Below, in pieces: positions 1-8,075 of a DNA stretch of 33,518 bases. The stretch is taken from contig JAJXTU010000010.1 of the NCBI GenBank assembly GCA_021783475.1, positions 1 through 33,518 of the forward strand, in the 5' to 3' direction. The notes beneath the pieces were generated by a model. That model was not told where the DNA came from and searched no databases. It was given only the letters and a program-made list of their open reading frames with translations. This DNA comes from a bacterium. GTDB lineage: Bacteria; Thermodesulfobiota; Thermodesulfobiia; Thermodesulfobiales; Thermodesulfobiaceae. Each line of letters starts with the position of its first letter. Within the stretch, counting starts at the first letter, position 1. A program made the position numbers and the translations under genes.

Positions 1-457
1 AAATATCTTCATTACTTTTTAGAAAGTTCAATACATCATCTGCAGATTTTATTTTATATGGGTAGGTATAAGGAAGATATGTGTGATCTTTTAAAAGATC
101 GGATATTTTAATATTGGTTTTATATTCGTTCTTTAGCTCTGGCAGATATTTAAATATCGAATCGTCTAAGTTTATCTTTCCAAGCTCGCTAAGTCTAACT
201 ATTTGTGCCCCTATAAATAATTTTGAAAGGTTTCCTATATCGTAACTTTCGTTTACGCTATCAGAATCTTTACCAAAATTCTGCGAAAAACTCTTATCAC
301 CATAGACAATATAGACTGACGCCCTCTGCCCAGTCTCCAAGGTGGTATTATTTCTTACTATTGTGCTCAAATCGTTACTAATATTATCCAATTCTTTAGA
401 TATTCCAGGCTTTTGTAAAATTAGGAGAAATAGAATAGCTAAAACTATTGTTTTCAT
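1..457 (-). CDS. Secreted beta-lactamase-fold (serine hydrolase-like) protein, partial, catalytic Ser replaced
   Basis: Reads from ATG at 457 on the minus strand and leaves the window, so only about 152 N-terminal residues are visible. An AGGAGGT Shine-Dalgarno lies just upstream. Residues 1-20 are a hydrophobic signal peptide. Residues about 74-107 follow the class C beta-lactamase / penicillin-binding-protein pattern: IGNLSKLFIGAQIVRL, then LGKINLDDSIFKYLPEL, then the ISDLLKDHT segment that matches the usual LLtHtSGL. In active members the first motif is GSxTK (SxxK nucleophile). Here that Ser is Asn76, with the Lys kept at 79. By inference it is a periplasmic or surface protein that is a pseudo-enzyme or a binding protein. 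The C-terminal part, which would hold the YxN and KTG boxes, is outside the window. Confidence 0.75.
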   Translation of the reverse strand, partial: MKTIVLAILFLLILQKPGISKELDNISNDLSTIVRNNTTLETGQRASVYIVYGDKSFSQNFGKDSDSVNESYDIGNLSKLFIGAQIVRLSELGKINLDDSIFKYLPELKNEYKTNIKISDLLKDHTYLPYTYPYKIKSADDVLNFLKSNEDI

Positions 458-598
458 ATAACCTCCTTAAAATTGAAAAATAATATATAATAATTTATAA
501 GCCATTTTATCATAATAATCATATGCTACTTTTAATTATTTGTTTAAAAAGTTTTGAAAAAATTTTTTAAGTTCTCAAAAATCTAAGGAGGAATAAAA

Positions 599-1804
599 TT
601 GAAAGATTTTAAATTTTCATCTGTAGAAGAGGCCCTAAACGATATAAGAAATTCAAAAATGATCATTATAACTGATGATGAAGATAGGGAAAATGAAGGA
701 GATCTATTTATACCTGCAGAAAAGGTAACTCCTGAGCATATCAATTTTATGGCAACTTATGGAAAAGGTCTCATATGCCTTCCGCTAACCGAAGAAAGGC
801 TAAACCAACTGGGAATTGAAATATTGGAGTCAAACAGTCCAGATCCATTTTATACTGCCTTTACTATGCCAATTGATGCCAAGAAAAATACAACCACAGG
901 AATAAGTGCCTTTGACAGAGCCCAAACTGCAAAGATGGCAATTGATCCAAATGCAACGCCAGATGACTTTGTCAAGCCAGGGCACATTTTCCCACTTAGG
1001 GCAAGAAAGGGTGGAGTCGTAATAAGAGCAGGACACACAGAAGCAGCAGTCGATCTCGCAAGCATTGCTGGAATGCCCCCCGCAGGCGTTATATGTGAAA
1101 TTATGAAAGACGATGGAACAATGGCAAGGATGCCAGACCTAATTGAATTTTCTAAAAAGCACAACATAAAAATATTAACTATCGCAGATCTAATAAAATA
1201 TAGATTACAAAGCGAAATATGGGTACAAAGAATGGCCGAAGCTCATCTCCCCACTAAATATGGAGATTTTAAAATTTATGCTTACACATACTTAATGGAC
1301 AAGAGTGAACACGTCGCCGTTGTAAAAGGTGATGTAAGAAATAAAGAAAATGTACTCGTAAGAGTTCATTCAGAGTGTCTTACAGGAGATGTTTTTGGAT
1401 CTCTCAGGTGTGATTGCGGCGATCAGCTGCATGCCGCTATGAAAATGATAAACAAAGAAGGTCTTGGCGTAATCCTTTACCTGAGGCAAGAAGGAAGAGG
1501 AATAGGGCTTGCAAACAAGATTAAAGCATATCACCTGCAAGACTCCTGTCACTTAGATACAGTAGAAGCAAATATAAAACTCGGTTTTCCGCCAGATCTA
1601 AGAGAATACGGTATGGGTGCAATGATGCTAAAAGATTTAGGACTCTCCACAATAAGAATTCTCACAAACAACCCAAAAAAGCTGCTTGGTATAAAGGGCT
1701 TTGGGCTTCAAATAACAGAAAGAGTGCCGATAAAAACTGATCCAAACCCATACAACAAAGATTATCTTAAGTGTAAGGTTGAAAAAATGGGACACATATT
1801 TTAA
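599..1804 (+). CDS. ribBA: Bifunctional 3,4-dihydroxy-2-butanone 4-phosphate synthase / GTP cyclohydrolase II
   Basis: Makes both precursors of riboflavin: DHBP from ribulose 5-phosphate (N-terminal half) and the diaminopyrimidine from GTP (C-terminal half). The DHBP synthase acidic loop [11 protein letters not shown] is at residues 26-36, and the [10 protein letters not shown] segment is near 150. The GTP cyclohydrolase II half has zinc ligands Cys260, Cys271 and Cys273 ([17 protein letters not shown]), the EGRGIGL loop, and [15 protein letters not shown]. Length 401 matches the family. Translation starts at TTG 599 behind AAGGAGG. ribH follows after a 47-base gap. ribD and riboflavin synthase (ribE) are not in the window, so the pathway is split. 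No FMN riboswitch is visible in the 140-base leader. Confidence 0.97.
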   Translation: MKDFKFSSVEEALNDIRNSKMIIITDDEDRENEGDLFIPAEKVTPEHINFMATYGKGLICLPLTEERLNQLGIEILESNSPDPFYTAFTMPIDAKKNTTTGISAFDRAQTAKMAIDPNATPDDFVKPGHIFPLRARKGGVVIRAGHTEAAVDLASIAGMPPAGVICEIMKDDGTMARMPDLIEFSKKHNIKILTIADLIKYRLQSEIWVQRMAEAHLPTKYGDFKIYAYTYLMDKSEHVAVVKGDVRNKENVLVRVHSECLTGDVFGSLRCDCGDQLHAAMKMINKEGLGVILYLRQEGRGIGLANKIKAYHLQDSCHLDTVEANIKLGFPPDLREYGMGAMMLKDLGLSTIRILTNNPKKLLGIKGFGLQITERVPIKTDPNPYNKDYLKCKVEKMGHIF

Positions 1805-1851
1805 AGACAATTAATTTAGATATTTTAATTTTTAACCTAGGAGGAGCTTTA

Positions 1852-2325
1852 ATGCAAATAAATGAAGGAAAACTGATTGCAAAAGATCTTAAGATAGGCA
1901 TAGTTGTCAGTAGGTTCAACAGCATAATTACTTCGAAATTATTAGATGGAGCCTTAGATTGTTTGGGCAGACACGAATGTAAGGATAAGGACATAAGCAT
2001 TTATTATGTGCCAGGAGCCTGGGAAATACCCCTCACATTAAAAAAGCTTGCAAAATTAGAGAAATTTGATGGGCTTATCGCCCTGGGAGCTGTAATAAGA
2101 GGAGAAACCCCGCATTTTGATTATGTGGCCGCAGAGACATCAAAAGGTGTTGCTTTGGTTTCTCTAGAAAAAGAGATTCCAATTTCTTTTGGTGTACTCA
2201 CAACTGACACCATGGATCAAGCCTTTGATAGAGCTGGTGGAAAAGCAGGCAACAAGGGATTCGACTCAGCACTTTCTTTAATTGAAACCATACAGCTATT
2301 GAAGATAGCATCTATGGATGGTTAA
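1852..2325 (+). CDS. ribH: 6,7-dimethyl-8-ribityllumazine synthase
   Basis: Condenses the ribityl-aminopyrimidine with DHBP to give lumazine, the step before riboflavin. The protein is 157 residues, the usual size. Visible motifs are [10 protein letters not shown] near the N-terminus (substrate loop), [24 protein letters not shown] with the catalytic His, and [24 protein letters not shown], kept here as a core pattern. ATG 1852 is preceded by CTAGGAGGAGC. It lies directly behind ribBA, so the two form a riboflavin pair. The last codons overlap an ATG at 2318 in another frame that may be the real start of recG (see the recG entry). Confidence 0.97.
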   Translation: MQINEGKLIAKDLKIGIVVSRFNSIITSKLLDGALDCLGRHECKDKDISIYYVPGAWEIPLTLKKLAKLEKFDGLIALGAVIRGETPHFDYVAAETSKGVALVSLEKEIPISFGVLTTDTMDQAFDRAGGKAGNKGFDSALSLIETIQLLKIASMDG

Positions 2326-2357
2326 TTCGGATTTAGACGAAATAACTTACAATATTT

Positions 2358-4361
2358 ATGGCAATAAAAAATAGAGAACCGTCTGACCTTATAAGAGAAC
2401 TATCTCTGGATTCTATTGAAGATATTATCTATTCTTTTCCAAAAAAATATAAAGAATTTACGGTAGTCAAATCAGCAGAAGACGTAATCACAGGTAAAAA
2501 CCTCGCCTTTAAGGCTCAGATAGGCATGCCTGTATACTATCCAGAGAGGAAAAGACTGGTAAAGGTAGACTTAAATATCGAGGGGAAAAGAGCAAGTGCT
2601 TGCTGGTTCAACCAACCCTATAAAAAAATTCAAATTTTAAAATTAAAGCCCAGTGCCTATTTTGCTGGAGAAGCAGTAGCTAACAATAGAGAGATTGTTT
2701 TCTACCACCCCATGGTCGGGAAAGAACCCATATACCAAAATTCTGGGATATATCCGGAATATTGCCTTGAAGTTAACGACAATGAAGTTAGAACGATCAT
2801 AAAGAAGGTATTTGATGGTAACGGGATCATAAAAGAGACGTTACCAGAGTCGTTAATAAATAAACTAAAACTAATGAAGCTTAAAGATGCGCTTTATTTA
2901 ATGCACTTTCCAAAAGATCTATCGAATCTGGAAAGGGCTAGAAAGAGAATTGCATTTGATGAGCTTTTGCAGTGGAAGCTGACAATCCTAACTGAGAAAC
3001 AAAAATACAATTCAAAAAATGCTCCAATATTAAATCCTGATTCCGAACTAATAAAAAATTTTATCTCTTCATTGCCGTTTAAATTAACCATAGATCAGAA
3101 GAGAGTAGTGGAAGAAGTTTTTTCAGATGTTAAAAACAACAAACCAATGCACAGGCTCTTGCAGGGAGACGTGGGCTCCGGGAAGACCGTAATTGCAGTT
3201 AGCGCTCTACTATGTGCAATCTCTTCTGGTTTTCAAGCGGCATTTATGGTGCCATCAGAAATATTATCAAAACAACACTTTGAAAAACTTAGAGAATGGC
3301 TGGCTCCTATGGGGGTAAAAATCTATCTTTTAACGGGTTCAACCAAAAAATCAGAAAGAAATCTAATAATAGAAGAGATAAATAAAGGCGTACCATTAAT
3401 ACTGACAGGAACACATGCTCTTATTACTGAAGGTCTTGAATTAAAAAATTTAGGCCTGGTTGTAATAGACGAGCAGCACAGATTTGGTGTAAGACAGAGA
3501 TTGAGCTTAATAGAAAAGGGTATCTGTCCACACACGTTAGTTATGACAGCTACTCCGATACCAAGAACATTAGCATCAATTTTTTACGCTGACCTGGATT
3601 ATTCTGAGATTAAAACTATGCCAGAAGGAAGGCAGGAAATAGTTACAAAAATAATAAATAAAAATGATGTCAAAAAATTATACTCAATAATAAAAGAAAA
3701 TTTGAAAAATTACGACTCAAGAGTTTTCTATGTATGCCCACTGATAGAAGATTCAGACTCCCTTAGATTAGAATCAGTAAAAAAGAGACACAAAGAACTG
3801 GTAAACCTTTTTCCTGAGTTTGAAGTTGGCCTTATACATGGGAAGATCAAACAAAGCGAACAAGATAAAGTTATGCAAGATTTTAGGGCAGGAAAGATTA
3901 AAATATTGGTTTCTACTACGGTCATTGAAGTGGGGATTGACATACCTCAGGCAAATATCATGGTGATTGAAAATCCAGAAAGATTTGGCTTAGCTCAACT
4001 GCACCAGCTTCGAGGAAGAATTGGCAGAGGAAAACTCGGCTCAACCTGTTATCTCCTGGTAGATGAAGAAGCATATTCCTCAAAAAGAATACAGATCTTT
4101 GAAAAGGTAAGCGATGGGTTTGAACTTGCAGAAAAAGACTTAGAATTAAGAGGTCAGGGCGAGATAATTGGCTCTAAACAAAGTGGTATCGATCAAACTT
4201 TAAAAGTTGCAAATCCTTTAAAGGATACCGATATAATGAGAGTGGCACAAAAAGTGGCAGAGGTAATTATGCAAAAAGATCCAGATCTGCTGCACTTCAA
4301 AGAACTAAAATTTAAAATGGAAAAGACATTTAAAGATAGAGAGGTAATAAAAGCAATTTGA
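2358..4361 (+). CDS. recG: ATP-dependent DNA helicase RecG
   Basis: Remodels stalled replication forks and Holliday junctions. The helicase core is intact: Walker A GDVGSGKT (Lys276), DEQHRFGV as the motif II box, TATPIPRTLA motif III, and QLRGRIGRG motif VI, followed by the RecG C-terminal TRG region. The wedge/OB domain occupies about residues 20-170. ATG 2358 has no Shine-Dalgarno, and the usual N-terminal helix-hairpin segment (GVG-x-K-x-A-x-x-L) is cut short. A second ATG at 2318, overlapping the ribH stop, opens an 18-codon frame that ends at TAG 2372-2374. That frame would join RecG if one A were dropped from the A6 run at 2366-2371. The stop overlaps the rsmD start (TTGA). Confidence 0.95.
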   Translation: MAIKNREPSDLIRELSLDSIEDIIYSFPKKYKEFTVVKSAEDVITGKNLAFKAQIGMPVYYPERKRLVKVDLNIEGKRASACWFNQPYKKIQILKLKPSAYFAGEAVANNREIVFYHPMVGKEPIYQNSGIYPEYCLEVNDNEVRTIIKKVFDGNGIIKETLPESLINKLKLMKLKDALYLMHFPKDLSNLERARKRIAFDELLQWKLTILTEKQKYNSKNAPILNPDSELIKNFISSLPFKLTIDQKRVVEEVFSDVKNNKPMHRLLQGDVGSGKTVIAVSALLCAISSGFQAAFMVPSEILSKQHFEKLREWLAPMGVKIYLLTGSTKKSERNLIIEEINKGVPLILTGTHALITEGLELKNLGLVVIDEQHRFGVRQRLSLIEKGICPHTLVMTATPIPRTLASIFYADLDYSEIKTMPEGRQEIVTKIINKNDVKKLYSIIKENLKNYDSRVFYVCPLIEDSDSLRLESVKKRHKELVNLFPEFEVGLIHGKIKQSEQDKVMQDFRAGKIKILVSTTVIEVGIDIPQANIMVIENPERFGLAQLHQLRGRIGRGKLGSTCYLLVDEEAYSSKRIQIFEKVSDGFELAEKDLELRGQGEIIGSKQSGIDQTLKVANPLKDTDIMRVAQKVAEVIMQKDPDLLHFKELKFKMEKTFKDREVIKAI

Positions 4362-4924
4362 AAACTTCAATAGTTGGAGGAGAATTTAAGAATAGATCTT
4401 TGCTAAGCCCAAAAACCAATGAGGTTAGGCCCCTTAGCTCTCGAGTTAGAAAGTCTCTAATGGATATTCTTGGTAACACAGTTGACAATTGTCTCTTGTT
4501 AGATCTTTTTGCTGGTATAGGATCGGTTTCCATAGAATTTTTATCTCGTGGTGCAAAAAGCGTAATTAGTGTCGAAAAAAGTCCAAAGATCGCATCATTT
4601 CTTGAAAAAAACTTAAGCAATTTTAACCTTCTAAACAGATGTACAATATTAAATTACTCTGTTGAAAGGTTTATGCTTAATTGCCATGACATAAAATTTG
4701 ATATAATCTATATGGATCCACCTTTTTCTTATGATTTAGACGCTTTATTAAATAGTTTTTCCGATTTTAAGTGTTACCATGAAAATTCAATATTTATTTT
4801 GCATCACTTTTTCAAAAAAAAGCCAAAGGAGCAAATAGGTTGCTGGAAAATATCAGACTCAAGGACTTACTCGAGCAATACAATTACATTTTATACTCCA
4901 GAAAAACTTTCTGCAGATGATTAA
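4358..4924 (+). CDS. rsmD: 16S rRNA (guanine(966)-N(2))-methyltransferase
   Basis: Class I SAM-dependent methyltransferase acting on small-subunit rRNA. The N-terminal IVGGEFKNRSLLSPK segment and RPLSSRVRKSLMDIL are the RsmD signature. LLDLFAGIGSVSIEFLSRGA is the SAM-binding motif I, with VEKSP as the following acidic strand. MDPPFSYD is the DPPF catalytic motif of N2-guanine methylases. It starts at TTG 4358 inside the recG stop (TTGA overlap) and its end overlaps coaD by 8 bases. The rsmD-coaD order is common in bacteria, which supports the assignment. The C-terminal third is divergent, but the length of 188 is normal. Confidence 0.93.
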   Translation: MKTSIVGGEFKNRSLLSPKTNEVRPLSSRVRKSLMDILGNTVDNCLLLDLFAGIGSVSIEFLSRGAKSVISVEKSPKIASFLEKNLSNFNLLNRCTILNYSVERFMLNCHDIKFDIIYMDPPFSYDLDALLNSFSDFKCYHENSIFILHHFFKKKPKEQIGCWKISDSRTYSSNTITFYTPEKLSADD

Positions 4925-5420
4925 GAAAGCGATTTATCCTGGCAGTTTTGATCCGATAACTCTTGGTCATTTAGATGTAGCCAGACGCGCATCGCATCTA
5001 TTTGACGAGGTAATTATTGCAGTAGCATACAATGAAAAAAAACGAGCCCTCTTTAATATGGAAGAGAGGGTAGGCCTCATTAAAGAATCGCTAATAGAGA
5101 GAAATATGCCAAAAAATGTTTTTGTAACGAGCTATACTTGTCTAACAATTGATTTCGCGCGATCGTTAAACGTAAATTCAATAATAAGGGGGCTAAGGGT
5201 AATTTCTGATTTCGAGTTTGAATTCCAGATGGCTCTCACCAACAGAAGAATGGAGCCAAGAATAGAAACTGTCTTCTTGATGACTCATGAAGATTATTCG
5301 TACATAAGCTCCACTATAATAAAGGAGATTGCGTCTTTAAATGGAAACGTAACTCCTTGGGTAACTGATATCGTAAAAAATGCACTAAACACAAAATTAA
5401 TCGAAAGTGAGGGAAAATAA
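4917..5420 (+). CDS. coaD: Phosphopantetheine adenylyltransferase
   Basis: Transfers AMP from ATP to 4'-phosphopantetheine to make dephospho-CoA. The protein has 167 residues, which is full length. Motifs are AIYPGSFDPITLGHLD with the nucleotidyltransferase TxGH box at residues 15-18, IIRGLRVISDFEFEFQMA, and ISSTIIKEIA (the ISSTxVRE box near residue 125). ATG 4917 overlaps the rsmD stop by 8 bases and has no strong Shine-Dalgarno, so translational coupling is likely. The next gene starts on the last A of the coaD stop (TAATG). Confidence 0.97.
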   Translation: MIKKAIYPGSFDPITLGHLDVARRASHLFDEVIIAVAYNEKKRALFNMEERVGLIKESLIERNMPKNVFVTSYTCLTIDFARSLNVNSIIRGLRVISDFEFEFQMALTNRRMEPRIETVFLMTHEDYSYISSTIIKEIASLNGNVTPWVTDIVKNALNTKLIESEGK

Positions 5421-5872
5421 TGAGTCAAACTTTTTTAAAGGTCATTGAAGATCTTGAACTTCTAGTAATGAGCTCTCCGAAGATACCGCTTACAAATATG
5501 GTTTTTGTAAATGAACAAGAAATCTTTAGAATCATAGATTCAATAAGAATGAACGTCCCGCAAGAGGTTGTTGATGCTCAGAAGTTCTTGCAGGAGAAAG
5601 AAGATATTATAAATGACGCTCAGAAAAAAGCAGACGAGATAATCATTAACGCCGACTTAAAAGCGAAGCAAAAGTTAGACGAGAACGATCTGGTTATAAG
5701 GGCAAAGGAAGAATCAGAAAAAATAAGGAATGAGGCAAAGAAAGAGGCCAATAGACTCATGAAAGAGGCCAAAGACTATTCAGAAAATGTCTTGATCAAG
5801 CTCGAATCTGAAGTTGACAAACTTCTAACTTCTATTAGACGGGGGAAAGAGGTATTAAGGTCAAAAGAATAA
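5420..5872 (+). CDS. Coiled-coil protein of the ATP-synthase-b/H-subunit-like type, function unknown
   Basis: A soluble 150-residue protein. Residues about 48-150 are a long charged heptad-rich helix full of Lys, Glu and Ala (KKADEIIINADLKAKQKL, AKKEANRLMKEAK), resembling ATP synthase subunit b/H stalks or DivIVA-type coiled coils. There is no membrane segment, so it is not a true F-type b subunit. Residues 20-47 contain VFVNEQEIFRIIDSIRMNVP, a segment I associate with a small conserved protein found next to coaD in several Gram-positive-like genomes. It starts on the coaD stop codon (TAATG), so it belongs to the same operon. The function is not known to me. Confidence 0.75.
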   Translation: MSQTFLKVIEDLELLVMSSPKIPLTNMVFVNEQEIFRIIDSIRMNVPQEVVDAQKFLQEKEDIINDAQKKADEIIINADLKAKQKLDENDLVIRAKEESEKIRNEAKKEANRLMKEAKDYSENVLIKLESEVDKLLTSIRRGKEVLRSKE

Positions 5873-5874
5873 GC

Positions 5875-6309
5875 TTATTTTTCAACCTCTAAGAGATTCA
5901 TGGGAACTATAATTGCAGGGATGCCAGCTCTGAAAAACATATTTTGTGAAAACTCTCTTATAAATGGCCAAATAGCCTTGACAGAAGCTTCAATAACAAG
6001 ACTGTCCTTCTCTTTTATTTTTTGATTTTCTGTTATTACCAAAAAATAGGTAGCTGAAAACTCAAGCCACGGTTTTTTTCTTCTAGTACCAACCTCTTCT
6101 AAGTCTTCATTTAGCTCTGTGCCTCTAATGTTTGTGACAATTTCCACCTCATGTGTCCTATCTACTGTATTCTTTATCAAAGGCTTAATATCTACAGAAA
6201 TAGAGCTCTCTGGGGCATGCAATGGCTTCATTTTAAAAGTGCAATTTATAAGTGACAGGGCTTCCAGCTTATAGTCATTATTCGCATGGTCAACGTCTTT
6301 TTTTTTCAT
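5875..6309 (-). CDS. secB: SecB-like export chaperone
   Basis: Holds unfolded preproteins for SecA in bacteria with an outer membrane. The protein is 144 residues. The C-terminal block EFSQNMFFRAGIPAIIVPMN matches the SecB pattern R-x-x-x-x-x-x-x-x-x-G-[FY]-P-x-x-x-L-x-P-x-N-F. The central region alternates beta-strand-like segments (SVDIKPLI, EVEIVTNI, SATYFLVI), as in SecB. An AGGAGGAG Shine-Dalgarno precedes ATG 6309. It stands alone and convergent to the coiled-coil gene, with two bases between the stops. Sequence divergence from proteobacterial SecB is large, so a SecB-like toxin-antitoxin chaperone is possible, but no toxin or antitoxin gene is adjacent. Confidence 0.7.
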   Translation of the reverse strand: MKKKDVDHANNDYKLEALSLINCTFKMKPLHAPESSISVDIKPLIKNTVDRTHEVEIVTNIRGTELNEDLEEVGTRRKKPWLEFSATYFLVITENQKIKEKDSLVIEASVKAIWPFIREFSQNMFFRAGIPAIIVPMNLLEVEK

Positions 6310-6360
6310 AACTCCTCCTAAATTTCATAGGAATATTATATCAGATTTTAAAAAAATTAA

Positions 6361-7761
6361 TTAATTTTTTCTTATAATATCAATCAATTCTTGTCTGTTA
6401 GAAATATTACATTTTCTAAATATATTTCTCATATGAGTCTTAAAAGTGTTTTCTGAAATGTGCAGGTTATCAACAATATATCTACCATTCCTGCCCATCA
6501 ATATATATTTAACAATCTCTTTTTCCCTTGGGGTTAATCCAAAAATAGCGAAACTTTTATCAAAATCCAGCTTAAATAAGGCATTTTCACTCAGGATAGG
6601 GGGCATTTCTTGTCCGAAGAACAAAAAAGGGTTGTAATCATCGGCTTTTACAAAGACAAAGAACAAAAGCAACATTATGCTTACCGCATAAGACGCAAAG
6701 TTAAATATCTCATAATTTTGCGAAATGTTATGAATAAAGAAATACATGACTTCTCCAAAAAATAGAGAAATGGTGATTATAAAATAGCCAAAAGACAATA
6801 CCCTTATGTCATTTTTTTCCCTAATTGCAAAAGAGAGTATTAATGATAGAGAATAAAAATCAAAAATTGCAAACCCAATCTGAAAAATAGCAAAAATTAT
6901 GTTAGAAAATGGATGTGCAAAATAAACTGGTAGCCAAAAAAATGCGGCTATTAAGAGAGCCAGAGACGGTCTATACAGACTTGAGATTTCCAATTTCCTA
7001 AAATAAATTATCGAAGGCAATAACAAAATAGTTAGACAGTAGGCTATGCTTGTAAAAAAATAAATATAAATTGAAGAAAAATTTAAAAGATAATTGTATA
7101 CCGCCCCACCGCAACAATAATATCCAAAAAATAAAAAAATAACCTTTTTGGGAAAGATATTAAAGCTAAACTTACTAAAGCTTCTTGAAAAAAATAAGTT
7201 TAAATCATATTTTGGCAAAATAAATAAAAATAGTGGAAGTAACGAAAAGATAAAATATGCCGCATTATTGTTTAATGCATTTAATAAAAACATAGCAATT
7301 GTAGCAAAAAGGGTTGATATAGCAAATATTATTGCCCAAGAAACAAATTTTTCTTTGAAAAACGTGGAGAGTATTAAGACAAATAAATATGAGAAAAGGA
7401 TAGAACAAAAAACAACCAAAATTATAGGTAAAAAAATAAAATTTATCATGGGATGCCCAAAAAATAGCACAAGTAAAAAAATAGAGAAAAGGATAGAAAA
7501 AATTTTATTTAAAAATTTAATTATTGAGAGAATATGCTTATTTTCAAAAAATTTAATGATAAATAATAAAGTTATAGACTGAGTAAATAAAAAGATCCTA
7601 AAGAAGAGAGCATGTGAAACCTGCCACCGATCCGCCACCACATATAAAAAGGGGCCACCAAGAAAAAATAGCCATAGAATAACAAATAACAAGCCTAAAG
7701 AAAAAGAGAGATGAAATCTCTCTTTTGTAAAATAAGATAAATAATACCTTAAAATCAACAA
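6361..7761 (-). CDS. Membrane-embedded LuxR-type transcriptional regulator
   Basis: A 466-residue protein. Residues about 10-385 are almost entirely hydrophobic (about twelve predicted membrane helices, MFS-like in layout). Residues about 400-466 form a LuxR/FixJ helix-turn-helix (LTPREKEIVKYILMGRNG, then HISENTFKTHMRNIFRKCN). No receiver domain is present, so the signal is presumably sensed in the membrane. TTG 7761 is preceded by AAAGGGG. The codon use is extremely AT-rich. Similar transporter-like LuxR regulators are known from anaerobic actinobacteria. The ligand and target genes are unknown; the divergent gene at 7844 and the exporter behind it are candidates by position only. Confidence 0.85.
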   Translation of the reverse strand: MLILRYYLSYFTKERFHLSFSLGLLFVILWLFFLGGPFLYVVADRWQVSHALFFRIFLFTQSITLLFIIKFFENKHILSIIKFLNKIFSILFSIFLLVLFFGHPMINFIFLPIILVVFCSILFSYLFVLILSTFFKEKFVSWAIIFAISTLFATIAMFLLNALNNNAAYFIFSLLPLFLFILPKYDLNLFFSRSFSKFSFNIFPKKVIFLFFGYYCCGGAVYNYLLNFSSIYIYFFTSIAYCLTILLLPSIIYFRKLEISSLYRPSLALLIAAFFWLPVYFAHPFSNIIFAIFQIGFAIFDFYSLSLILSFAIREKNDIRVLSFGYFIITISLFFGEVMYFFIHNISQNYEIFNFASYAVSIMLLLFFVFVKADDYNPFLFFGQEMPPILSENALFKLDFDKSFAIFGLTPREKEIVKYILMGRNGRYIVDNLHISENTFKTHMRNIFRKCNISNRQELIDIIRKN

Positions 7762-7843
7762 AATAACCCCTTTTGAGTGATATACAAGATTTGTCCTAAA
7801 TTATAACATCTATTTATAAATAAATTTTTGGAAGGAGTTTGCT

Positions 7844-8050
7844 ATGAAAAATTCATTTAGGAATGGAGAAAAGTTTAAATGGTCAACTGTTGTTGGGATT
7901 CCTAAATGCCTCACTTTTCCAGAAACTAAAGAACCAAATTACAGGACAAAAAATGGTTACAAAATTGAATTTTCTATGACGCTTGAGGGTTTGGAAATAC
8001 ACAATGCATTACTCGTTGAAAAAGAAACTTCATGGAATGGTATAATATAA
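7844..8050 (+). CDS. Small hypothetical protein
   Basis: A 68-residue soluble protein of unrecognised family, starting at ATG 7844 behind GGAAGGAG with ideal spacing. It has one Cys (in GIPKCLTF), many basic and aromatic residues in the first half, and a beta-like second half (YKIEFSMTLEGLEIHNALL). It sits in the divergent promoter region between the membrane LuxR regulator and the exporter operon, 25 bases before the HlyD-like gene, so it is probably transcribed with the exporter. It could be a small regulator or accessory protein. The strong Shine-Dalgarno is the main evidence that it is real. Confidence 0.55.
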   Translation: MKNSFRNGEKFKWSTVVGIPKCLTFPETKEPNYRTKNGYKIEFSMTLEGLEIHNALLVEKETSWNGII

Positions 8051-8075
8051 TCAAATAAAACATTAAGGTGTATTT

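Noticed and set aside
458-598. Possible FMN riboswitch before ribBA
   Set aside because: The leader is only 140 bases, very AT-rich, and lacks the conserved RFN strings and paired helices.
5868-5879. AATAAGCTTATT palindrome between convergent genes
   Set aside because: It spans the two stop codons, has only A/T-rich pairs and no loop, so it is too weak to call a terminator.
7148-7582. 144-codon plus-strand open frame
   Set aside because: It lies antisense within the membrane LuxR gene and reads as Lys/Asn/Ile-rich low-complexity sequence, the mirror of Phe/Ile/Leu membrane helices.
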